Part shown: positions 1 through 6,983 of the stretch, in pieces
How the letters are laid out: every line of letters begins with the position of its first letter
Position numbering within the stretch: position 1 is the stretch's first letter
From: UBA8958 sp964571695
GTDB taxonomy: Bacteria > Desulfobacterota > Syntrophia > Syntrophales > UBA8958
Assembly (NCBI GenBank): GCA_964571695.1
Contig: CAZNDG010000007.1
Location: 1-64,000 of the forward strand
Reading direction: 5' to 3'
Length of the DNA: 64,000 nucleotides
Program-made: the position numbers and the translations under genes
Notes under the pieces: model-generated
The model's database searches: none
Told to the model about the DNA's origin: nothing
The model's input: only the letters and a program-made list of their open reading frames with translations

Positions 1-59
1 ATCAGGTGGCGCTTTCGAGCGGAATCAGGTGGCGGCTTGCGCCGGAATACGCACCTGAT
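1..59. repeat. Tandem 23-bp imperfect repeats, possible insertion-sequence end
   Basis: Two adjacent copies of a 23-bp unit begin ATCAGGTGGCG at positions 1 and 24 and end CGGA. The reverse complement of the first eight bases (CACCTGAT) lies at 52-59. Recognisable Cas1 sequence (Leu-Met-Gly-Phe-Cys) begins only at about 55-60. Closely spaced short repeats plus an inverted copy resemble the multi-site ends of some transposons, so I read this as an element end joined to cas1. The rest lies outside the window, so the family cannot be named. Confidence 0.4.
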
Positions 60-921
60 GGGCTTTTGTGCCGAAAACGGCGTCGGCGTGAGCTTTCTCA
101 GCGAACACGGCCGCTTTCTGGCGAGGGTGCAGGGTCCCGTTTCAGGCAATGTATTGTTGCGCCGCGAACAATACCGGCGTGCCGATGATCCGCAGACGTC
201 CGCCGAGTTGTCCCGCTGCCTGTTGACGGGAAAGATCGCCAACAGCAGGACCGTCCTTCAGCGGGCCATCCGGGACCATGGAGACAAGATCGCCGCCGAT
301 GAAATCGGTTTTGCCGTAAAGCGGCTTAATAACTACCTGGAGATCCTGGAGGGGGATCATGATCTCGATACGCTCCGGGGCTTTGAAGGGGACGCCGCCC
401 ATATCTATTTCCGCGTCTTCGACCATCTGATAGTGGCCCAAAAGGAACATTTCTTCTTTGCAGAACGTAACCGCCGGCCGCCCCTGGATAACGTGAACGC
501 CCTGCTCTCCTTCATTTATACCCTTCTTGTCCATGATATCCGGTCAGCCTTGGAAGTAGTGGGCCTCGATCCCGCCGTTGGATTCCTTCATCGCGATCGG
601 CCGGGAAGACCAGGCCTTGCCCTCGACATCATGGAGGAATTTCGGCCATTCCTTGCTGATCGCCTGGCATTGTCACTCATCAATCTCCGCAAAGTCCAAG
701 GTAAAGGCTTTAGTAAAAGCGAAACCGGGGCGGTGACGATGAACGACGAAACGCGGAAGACGGTTCTTGTTTCCTATCAGGAGCGGAAGCAGGAAGAGAT
801 ATTTCATCCCTTCATAGAGGAAAAGGTAACCATCGGAATCCTGTTTCATGTTCAGGCCATGTTGATGGCCCGTTATCTCCGGGGGGATCTGGACGGCTAT
901 CCGCCGTTTATCTGGAAGTGA
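37..921 (+). CDS. cas1: CRISPR integrase Cas1, type I-C, N-terminus missing
   Basis: Cas1 is the metal-dependent integrase that works with Cas2 to insert new spacers at the leader end of the array. The sequence has hallmark subtype I-C segments: GRFLARV and NVLLRR near the start, NALLSF, GFLHRDRPGRP with the metal-ligand His, and LALDIMEEFRP with the ligand Asp. About 288 residues of Cas1 are present from Leu-Met-Gly onward against roughly 340 for the family, so some 50 N-terminal residues are missing. The reading frame is open to the window edge, but the first 18 or so codons are not Cas1-like and are made of short tandem repeats. The TTG at 37 is only the first possible start inside the window, not a believable one. 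The gene is therefore either interrupted by an inserted element or spliced wrongly in assembly. cas2 follows 42 bases downstream. Confidence 0.85.
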   Translation: MRRNTHLMGFCAENGVGVSFLSEHGRFLARVQGPVSGNVLLRREQYRRADDPQTSAELSRCLLTGKIANSRTVLQRAIRDHGDKIAADEIGFAVKRLNNYLEILEGDHDLDTLRGFEGDAAHIYFRVFDHLIVAQKEHFFFAERNRRPPLDNVNALLSFIYTLLVHDIRSALEVVGLDPAVGFLHRDRPGRPGLALDIMEEFRPFLADRLALSLINLRKVQGKGFSKSETGAVTMNDETRKTVLVSYQERKQEEIFHPFIEEKVTIGILFHVQAMLMARYLRGDLDGYPPFIWK

Positions 922-963
922 GTTAAGAATTAATGGTTCTGCTTCTTTTCTTAGGAGGCGGCA

Positions 964-1254
964 ATGTTCATTTTGGTCAGTTACGATGTAGCTATGCAGG
1001 ATGCCGGCGGCACCCGGCGCTTGCGTCGGGTCGCCAAGGCATGTAAGGACTACGGCCAGCGTGTGCAATATTCAGTATTTGAATGCATCGTGGAACCAGC
1101 CCAATGGGCCAAACTGAAAGATAGACTGATCAAAGAGATAGATCCCGATCAGGACAGTCTCCGGTTCTATTACCTTGGCGCTAACTGGCGCCGCCATGTT
1201 GAACATGTGGGGGCCAAGAAAACCATCGACCAGGAAGGACCGCTGATCGTATGA
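964..1254 (+). CDS. cas2: CRISPR-associated endonuclease-like Cas2, type I-C
   Basis: Cas2 forms the dimer that bridges two Cas1 dimers during spacer integration. The 96-residue product has the ferredoxin-like fold signature: a first strand with the conserved Asp (FILVSYDV), a basic helix with paired arginines (TRRLRRVAKAC), and the second-strand motif YSVFEC typical of the I-C group. Length matches the family. An AGGAGG ribosome-binding site lies at 954-959, five bases before ATG. It is the last cas gene: the AT-rich leader and array follow directly, the standard cas1-cas2-array order of type I-C loci. It looks intact, unlike the upstream cas1. Confidence 0.93.
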   Translation: MFILVSYDVAMQDAGGTRRLRRVAKACKDYGQRVQYSVFECIVEPAQWAKLKDRLIKEIDPDQDSLRFYYLGANWRRHVEHVGAKKTIDQEGPLIV

Positions 1255-1438
1255 CGGAAGGCCGCGAACCCCAAGCATCCCAACTTTTACCTGGCGGTTC
1301 GCGGCACATGTATCAATTTGATATTATTACTTTTATTTTGTATCTCCTTGAAAAATGAATATTGGAATGAATTCTCTACACAATGTTCGCGGATTTTATT
1401 GACAAACCTTATTAATAACAAGATTTTTCATGTGGTGC
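1255..1438 (+). promoter_or_regulatory. CRISPR leader
   Basis: This non-coding stretch sits between cas2 and the first repeat and is much richer in A/T than its surroundings from about 1310. It contains a perfect 10-bp inverted repeat, GCCGCGAACC (1261-1270) with GGTTCGCGGC (1296-1305), followed by T-rich sequence, which could end the cas transcript or serve as a leader anchor. A TTGACA at 1399-1404 with a weak GATTTT 17 bases further could be the array promoter. Leader status follows from position next to cas2 and from the degenerate repeat lying at the opposite end of the array. Confidence 0.7.
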
Positions 1439-3345
1439 GTCGCGCCCCGCGCGGGCGCGTGGATTGAAACGTGCCGATAACGACCGCCTTTGTGATCGTC
1501 GCCTGTCGCGCCCCGCGCGGGCGCGTGGATTGAAACAACTGCTGATGCCATAATCCTATCCCGCCATCATGTCGCGCCCCGCGCGGGCGCGTGGATTGAA
1601 ACCTTTCGGACAGGCTCATAATGTGGCGCCTCCTTTCGTCGCGCCCCGCGCGGGCGCGTGGATTGAAACATGTCCCTGCCTCCTTGAAATCGGTATTTTT
1701 TATGTCGCGCCCCGCGCGGGCGCGTGGATTGAAACATATGATCCGGCAATGCCCGTGCCGGCACTCAAGTCGCGCCCCGCGCGGGCGCGTGGATTGAAAC
1801 GGGCAGTAGATCCGGGGGGTGATCCCCGATTTGGTCGCGCCCCGCGCGGGCGCGTGGATTGAAACATCATCTGACTAAAACTCCTGAACTTGCCCGGATG
1901 TCGCGCCCCGCGCGGGCGCGTGGATTGAAACCAAATGTTTTGCTTCCGTCTGACACTGCCTGAAACGTCGCGCCCCGCGCGGGCGCGTGGATTGAAACGC
2001 ATCCACCGTGCCGCCCGCGCCCACAGTGCCGGGTCGCGCCCCGCGCGGGCGCGTGGATTGAAACTGGCCGTTTGTGTCTGCCGGGTCGTAGTTGCCCCGG
2101 TCGCGCCCCGCGCGGGCGCGTGGATTGAAACTATGGCCGTGCAGGAGTGCTATCAAATAGCGCGGGTCGCGCCCCGCGCGGGCGCGTGGATTGAAACACA
2201 GCTTCCCTCATCCGGCCTGCTGCTTTGATGAGTCGCGCCCCGCGCGGGCGCGTGGATTGAAACGATGACGGAGAAGTCAGGGCGGCNNNNNNNNNNNNNN
2301 NNNNNNNNNNNNNNNNNNNNNNNNNNNNNNNNNNNNNNNNNNNNNNNNNNNNNNNNNNNNNNNNNNNNNNNNNNNNNNNNNNNNNNGTCGCGCCCCGCGC
2401 GGGCGCGTGGATTGAAACGATGACGGAGAAGTCAGGGCGGCCCGGTCCCGGATGTCGCGCCCCGCGCGGGCGCGTGGATTGAAACTCCGCATCAAGGGCG
2501 CCCCGGTCGTGGAGATCGAAGTCGCGCCCCGCGCGGGCGCGTGGATTGAAACTGCCCGATGGGCGGTTAAGGGTTAGCTTCCGGTGTCGCGCCCCGCGCG
2601 GGCGCGTGGATTGAAACGATGAGATAATGGAGGGCTTTGACCTCTACGGCGTCGCGCCCCGCGCGGGCGCGTGGATTGAAACTTAGACATCACGGCAAAG
2701 GAGGCGGCGTAAATGGAGTCGCGCCCCGCGCGGGCGCGTGGATTGAAACATGAACGGTTCCAGAAATTAGGGCGGCTGGACTCGTCGCGCCCCGCGCGGG
2801 CGCGTGGATTGAAACAACGATGATCTCTGGTCCGAAATGTTGTGGGACGTCGCGCCCCGTGCGGGCGCGTGGATTGAAACCGGATCTCTACCGTGGCCGC
2901 GTTGTCGGCGGCGGCAGTCGCGCCCCGTGCGGGCGCGTGGATTGAAACGGCACCGGCGCGGGCACCTTCTGCCAGGGCAACGTCGCGCCCCGTGCGGGCG
3001 CGTGGATTGAAACAGGCCGGTTTCGACAAAGGCGTCCGCTTCACCCTGTCGCGCCCCGTGCGGGCGCGTGGATTGAAACCTATTCCCAACAATGAACCTG
3101 ATGCCGTTCCGAGTCGCGCCCCGTGCGGGCGCGTGGATTGAAACCTCCCGTTTAAGTTTTCGGTAATGATCAGGTCTGCGTCGCGCCCCGTGCGGGCGCG
3201 TGGATTGAAACAGGCCATTGGGGTTCGATTTCTTCTGGCAGCAAACGTCGCGCCCCGTGCGGGCGCGTGGATTGAAACGCTACAACCCCATGACCCTCGA
3301 CGAGCTGCACGTTGTCGCGCCCCGTGCGGGCGCGTGGATTTAAAC
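1439..3345 (+). CRISPR. Type I-C CRISPR array, 28 repeats of 32 bp
   Basis: Repeats begin GTCGCGCC and end GGATTGAAAC, with spacers of about 33-36 bp. Positions 3-9 (CGCGCCC) pair perfectly with 15-21 (GGGCGCG) around a 5-base loop, leaving an 11-nt 3' tag after the stem, as expected for Cas5d processing in type I-C. Repeats start at 1439, 1505, 1571, 1638, 1704, 1769, 1834, 1900, 1967, 2033, 2100, 2166, 2232, 2387 and then every 65-67 bases to 3314. Repeats 1-20 have C at position 12; repeats 21-28 (from 2849) have T. The last repeat has GATTTAAAC in place of GATTGAAAC, the usual decay at the leader-distal end. The N run at 2287-2386 interrupts the array. No spacer was seen by eye to match elsewhere in the window. 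Confidence 0.98.
2287..2386. other. Assembly gap of 100 N inside the CRISPR array
   Basis: Exactly 100 undetermined bases. The 55 bases before the gap (2232-2286: one full repeat plus the first 23 bases of a spacer) are identical to the 55 bases after it (2387-2441). The contigs therefore overlap, and the real array most likely has one repeat fewer and no missing sequence. Confidence 0.95.
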
Positions 3346-3392
3346 ATTTGAAATATACGGTGCGAACTGCACGGGAAAGTCAACGACTGGCC

Positions 3393-3794
3393 CTATTTGC
3401 TCTGAAAACCGCCTTTCGGTGTCTGAGCCGTGCCCTCACCGAGAATGGTCATCTGCTTTACATCGATCTCCGTGCGGCCTATTAATTCCTTATCGACCTC
3501 CCCTGAAATTTCTATTTTTGTTTTGGGAGTAATGGGCGTGTCATAGGGGAAGTTCTTGTCGTCAATCTCCACGGTGATCTGGCCGGTACCGTCGGTGAAC
3601 AAATATTTCTCGTGCCCCACTTTTTGGGTTATCCGTCCACGGAGCGTTACCCATGCATCATCAGGAGTGTTTCTCAAGACATCTTTTACTGTTGTACAGC
3701 CGCCTCCCCCTGTTCCGGGGCCGGTAAACTGTGCGGATACGGGCGTTGAAAAAATCGCCAATGCAACAGCAACCATCAGATAGCGAAAGCACAT
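3393..3794 (-). CDS. Exported BOF (OB-fold) stress protein, YgiW/YdeI-like
   Basis: A 133-residue product with an N-terminal signal peptide (hydrophobic run ending VSAQ at about residue 22) followed by a bacterial OB-fold domain. Family features visible are TVKDVLRNTPDDAWVTLRGRI, split here as TVKDVL then VTLRGRI, then YLFTDGTGQITVEID and the closing strand KIEISGEVDKE. Members of this family are small periplasmic proteins linked to stress tolerance and possibly ligand or metal binding; the exact ligand is not known. A strong AAGGAGGTG ribosome-binding site precedes the ATG at 3794. It stands alone, convergent with the CRISPR array and downstream of the amidase gene on the same strand (45-base gap), so it may be co-transcribed with that gene. 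Confidence 0.85.
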   Translation of the reverse strand: MCFRYLMVAVALAIFSTPVSAQFTGPGTGGGGCTTVKDVLRNTPDDAWVTLRGRITQKVGHEKYLFTDGTGQITVEIDDKNFPYDTPITPKTKIEISGEVDKELIGRTEIDVKQMTILGEGTAQTPKGGFQSK

Positions 3795-3839
3795 ATAACA
3801 CCTCCTTATGTTATTAATGTATAGAGTTTATACCGACGT

Positions 3840-5207
3840 TCAACGAAACCGCCGGAGCAGCTCCTTCAGGTTGAAATGCTCATAGCCCCCGTACTGGGCG
3901 GGAAAATCATTTATGGCCAGCCACATGTCTCCGGTTTCCGGATACGCCACCAAACTCCACATGTTCCCCACGTGGGCCTTGAACTCACCGACGGGCGCCT
4001 CCGCCTGGTAGGTAAAATCGGGATACAGGGCGCAAATCGTGCAGAGGATATTGTTGGTCCAAGACGGGAAATAACGCGGTCGGTTCATTTTCGTGTAGGG
4101 GTCGTAGCAGTCGCCGAGGATCCGGACGGCGTTTTCCACGGTGATGTTTCCGTAATACTCATGGAGGAGTTCCCGGTACCGCTCGAAGCGGCTCGGCGCC
4201 TGGACGAAGAAATTATACGGCTCCCTCAGGCTCGTCTGCCATCTCTCGATGGTGCCGATATCCTTGAGATCGTTTACGGGCGCCTGGTCCGCCACCATGT
4301 TGTAGCCCGTATAGCCCATCCAGCCGGGGTAGCAGTTGGAATGATTGGTCTGCCACAAGGCCTTGACGCCCGGTTCGGGATAACGGACGCAGACCATTTT
4401 CGCCGATGTTTCCACAACGGCCGCGGTTTTCGCCCCGGCATCCGCCACGTGGTAGGCGATGCCCGCACAGCGGGGGGTAGCGGAAAATATTTCTATGGCG
4501 TCATCCAGGGAGGCCGCATGGGTCAACAGCAAGCGGGTGAACACGGCGATGCCGCAACCTGCCATGCTTTCTTGCCGCATGGAACTGAGCTGGGTCATCA
4601 TTTCCAAGCCCCGCTCATTGACGCCGCCGTCAAGGCCGATCATGCCGGGGTAGGTCATGAAGGCGTGCCCGAATCCGCCCTCCGGATCGGCAACGACCAT
4701 GATGCGCCGCTCCAACTGTTCCGGCATGTTGAAATTATCCTCGTTTTTGCCGAAAATCAGCCTGCCGTCTCCGCCCGCCCATTCATCCCAGGCGCAAAAG
4801 CTGCTGCATCCCCCACCCGGTGCGCCGGAACCGACGGCCGGACCGGCACCGGGATCACAGCAGCCCCGCCAATAACCCGGGTGTACGTAGAGGCACCACT
4901 GATCGTAGTTGGTGTTCCACAGCAGGATCTGTTCGCGGGTGACGTCGGCGCCCGCGTCCAGGGCGCCGTCGGCAATGCCCTGGATCTCCTCCCGGCATGA
5001 CGCGGGCAAAAACGGCTCCGCCATCCGCTGACCCCGCCACAGCATGTCCATGGCCGCTTTCGTGGTGGTATCGGTCTGGGCGGCGATAAAGGCCGCCGTT
5101 CCCAGGAGTGTCCGGTTCACCATGAGGCTGATTTGATCGGCAAGCAGGTAGCCGTGCTGATATCCCATTTCATAGGGCGCCCCCTTGACATGCAGGATGT
5201 TGACGCC
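3840..5207 (-). CDS. C45-type autoproteolytic amidase/acyltransferase-like hydrolase, 5' end in gap
   Basis: The reading frame remains open and protein-like upstream of the ATG at 5168, through residues GVNILHVKGAPYE, up to the edge of the N run at 5207. The true start therefore lies in the gap. The product resembles the N-terminal-nucleophile hydrolases of peptidase family C45 and its phospholipase B-like relatives: an early GY..G..L segment, then GGGCSSFCAWD, where the first Cys is the probable self-processed nucleophile, then FGKNEDN, the NERGLEM segment and a Thr-Asn-His-Ser stretch (WQTNHSN) further on. Most of the gene (about 455 residues) is present. Family members cleave amide or ester bonds; the substrate cannot be read from sequence. 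A divergent promoter region and the transglutaminase-like gene lie beyond the gap. Confidence 0.75.
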   Translation of the reverse strand, partial: GVNILHVKGAPYEMGYQHGYLLADQISLMVNRTLLGTAAFIAAQTDTTTKAAMDMLWRGQRMAEPFLPASCREEIQGIADGALDAGADVTREQILLWNTNYDQWCLYVHPGYWRGCCDPGAGPAVGSGAPGGGCSSFCAWDEWAGGDGRLIFGKNEDNFNMPEQLERRIMVVADPEGGFGHAFMTYPGMIGLDGGVNERGLEMMTQLSSMRQESMAGCGIAVFTRLLLTHAASLDDAIEIFSATPRCAGIAYHVADAGAKTAAVVETSAKMVCVRYPEPGVKALWQTNHSNCYPGWMGYTGYNMVADQAPVNDLKDIGTIERWQTSLREPYNFFVQAPSRFERYRELLHEYYGNITVENAVRILGDCYDPYTKMNRPRYFPSWTNNILCTICALYPDFTYQAEAPVGEFKAHVGNMWSLVAYPETGDMWLAINDFPAQYGGYEHFNLKELLRRFR

Positions 5208-5307
5208 NNNNNNNNNNNNNNNNNNNNNNNNNNNNNNNNNNNNNNNNNNNNNNNNNNNNNNNNNNNNNNNNNNNNNNNNNNNNNNNNNNNNNNNNNNNNN
5301 NNNNNNN
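5208..5307. other. Assembly gap of 100 N
   Basis: Exactly 100 undetermined bases. Unlike the gap in the CRISPR array, the flanks show no long shared sequence, so real sequence is probably missing. The start of the minus-strand hydrolase and its promoter fall inside. Confidence 0.95.
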
Positions 5308-5338
5308 CCGCGCCTGGGGGAAAATCCTGTTTTTGTTA

Positions 5339-5367
5339 TTGACGCCGGGGGCCATCTTGCCTATAAA
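5339..5367 (+). promoter_or_regulatory. Sigma-70-type promoter for the transglutaminase-like gene
   Basis: TTGACG at 5339-5344, a 17-base spacer, and TATAAA at 5362-5367. The predicted transcript start is near 5374, leaving a leader of about 23 bases that carries an AAGGGGG ribosome-binding site before the ATG at 5397. Confidence 0.7.
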
Positions 5368-5396
5368 AATCCCCACAGAACGAAAAGGGGGATAAG

Positions 5397-6086
5397 ATGA
5401 AGGCAACCGAAGAGGTCAACCCGGCCATATATTTACAACCTACCGATTTTATCGACAGTGATTCTCCCGTGGTGGCCGCCTATGCCCGGCAGGCGATCAA
5501 CGGCGCCACGGCGGAAAAGGAAAAGGCCATCCGTCTGTACACCACGGTGCGGGACGGCATCCAGTACGACCCCTACCGCATCGATTTCACCCGCCACGAC
5601 TTCCGGGCCTCCACCATCATTGGCAAGGGCTACGGCTACTGCGTGGCCAAGGCCATCGTCCTGACCGCCGCGGGCCGATGGGCAGGCATTCCCAGCCGCC
5701 TGCGCTTCGCCGACGTGCGGAATCACCTGACGACGGAGCGGCTGAAAAAGCTCATGAAAACCGACCTGTTCGTCTATCACGGCTATACGGAGTTCCTCCT
5801 GGGCGGCCGGTGGATCAAGGTCACGCCCACCTTCAACAGCACCCTGTGCGCTCGCTTCCGGGTCAAACCGCTGGACTTCGATGGGGTGCATGACGCGATT
5901 TTTCACCCCTACGACATGGAAGGACGGCGGCACATGGAGTATGTAACGGATCACGGCCCGTTCACCGATGTGCCCTATGAAAAGATCATCGAAATGTTCA
6001 AGACCCATTACGGGATTTATTTTCAGAAGGAAAAGCCGGTCGGCGCCGGGGCCTTCGATCGGGAAGCGGAAACCGACCGGCGGTAA
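5397..6086 (+). CDS. Transglutaminase-like cysteine protease-fold protein
   Basis: A 229-residue cytoplasmic protein with the papain-like transglutaminase core. The Cys of GYGYCVAKA (about residue 82) opens a helix as the nucleophile does in this family, the His of YHGYTEF (about residue 128) is the base, and the acidic/polar residue of VTPTFN completes the site. A preceding segment, YTTVRDGIQYD, matches the usual start of the domain. Bacterial members can be peptidases, amidases or deglycases; which one applies here is unclear. No signal peptide is visible. It has its own promoter at 5339-5367 and is convergent with the two small minus-strand genes that follow. Confidence 0.75.
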   Translation: MKATEEVNPAIYLQPTDFIDSDSPVVAAYARQAINGATAEKEKAIRLYTTVRDGIQYDPYRIDFTRHDFRASTIIGKGYGYCVAKAIVLTAAGRWAGIPSRLRFADVRNHLTTERLKKLMKTDLFVYHGYTEFLLGGRWIKVTPTFNSTLCARFRVKPLDFDGVHDAIFHPYDMEGRRHMEYVTDHGPFTDVPYEKIIEMFKTHYGIYFQKEKPVGAGAFDREAETDRR

Positions 6087-6087
6087 G

Positions 6088-6363
6088 CTATTTCCATTCT
6101 ATGGTATGGGTTTTCAGAAGAAAATCCTTGAATTCTTCCTTGGTGGTCTCCCGGATATCGGCGATATGCACGGTTATCGCCCGGTTGCAGAAGGCGAATC
6201 CGTCGGCTATGGTCTCGGGTTCGTCGTCCTCGTCGCAGAAGTGCTTGATGAACTCCTGCGCCACCTTTCTGGCATCCGCGATATTCTCCGCCGTCACAAG
6301 ATAATGGTGGCGGCGGATCTCTTCATCTTCTTTCTCGGTAATCTTCACCCAGTAATCCGTCAT
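6088..6363 (-). CDS. Hypothetical small acidic protein
   Basis: I do not recognise this 91-residue product. It begins DYWVKITEKEDEE and contains a HHYLV strand, a helix-like ADARKVAQEFIKHF and an acidic DEDDEPE stretch, so it looks like a compact alpha/beta protein. It overlaps the upstream gene by four bases (ATGA at 6360-6363), implying translational coupling, and the pair probably acts together. No signal peptide or membrane segment. Amino-acid composition and third-base GC bias support real coding. Confidence 0.65.
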   Translation of the reverse strand: MTDYWVKITEKEDEEIRRHHYLVTAENIADARKVAQEFIKHFCDEDDEPETIADGFAFCNRAITVHIADIRETTKEEFKDFLLKTHTIEWK

Positions 6364-6650
6364 TGCTCCTCCCCTGATGCATCCATAATTTTCTCGCCCT
6401 GCTCCCGGTATTTATTGAGGACCAGTTCAATGAGAACCATAAAATATTCGTAATTATCCCGAGCCGTCTGATACTGCCGCGGGGTGATCGTCTCGCCGTT
6501 TTCCCCGTAGAACCTTGCCACCAAGCCCTCGAATTGCCGCTCCAGATCCGGATAGGCCGCCGGTGTATTGCCCAGGAGGCGTTCGTGAAGATATAGGGCC
6601 TCATATTTCTTGTCGAGGACCGCGTCGATCTTTTCCGTCAGTTTCTCCAT
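6360..6650 (-). CDS. Hypothetical helical protein
   Basis: I do not recognise this 96-residue product, which is predicted mostly helical with many charged residues (KIDAVLDKKYEALYLHERLL, then YFMVLIELVLNKYREQGEK). It is the first gene of a two-gene unit and overlaps the next gene by four bases. No catalytic motif, cysteine cluster or membrane segment is seen. Confidence 0.65.
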   Translation of the reverse strand: MEKLTEKIDAVLDKKYEALYLHERLLGNTPAAYPDLERQFEGLVARFYGENGETITPRQYQTARDNYEYFMVLIELVLNKYREQGEKIMDASGEEQ

Positions 6651-6983
6651 GGCGATTTATGCTTAACAAAAAATGACCGTCAAGGCAAATAGATTGCACA
6701 TTTTTCTCCGCCCGGCAGGGAAGTCGTGACGGCGGGAAAGATGCCTCGGAACCGGGTCGCCAAGACGGATTACATGGTCCTCAAGGAGATGACCTAAAGG
6801 GGTAGGAAGAAAACTGCCAACCGGGGGACAACCCACCACTCATAAACAGATTTCCGCCTTGTCTCCTTCGAAAGGAAGACGAATAGGATCATCGTCATTT
6901 TCGATCCGATAAAACTTGGCACCGGTACGGCGGTTGTTCCCTGAATCGAGCTTTGTTTACATTGGCCGAATGGCGTTTTAATA
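6651..6983. other. Intergenic region with protein-like fragments
   Basis: This 333-base region has no full gene. On the minus strand, 6840-6956 is an open stretch with no start codon whose translation looks like a real protein C-terminus (AKFYRIENDDDPIRLPFEGD), ending at a TGA. On the plus strand, 6741-6797 encodes an 18-residue peptide (MPRNRVAKTDYMVLKEMT). Both may be debris of lost genes. I recognise no terminator or RNA here. Confidence 0.35.

Noticed and set aside
1569..3383. Long open frames across the CRISPR array on both strands
   Set aside because: They are translations of the repeat (APRAGAWIE, STRPRGAR and similar) and have no coding value.
3876..5000. 374-codon plus-strand frame opposite the C45-type hydrolase
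   Set aside because: It is antisense to a gene with clear family motifs and has no ribosome-binding site; high GC makes such shadows common.
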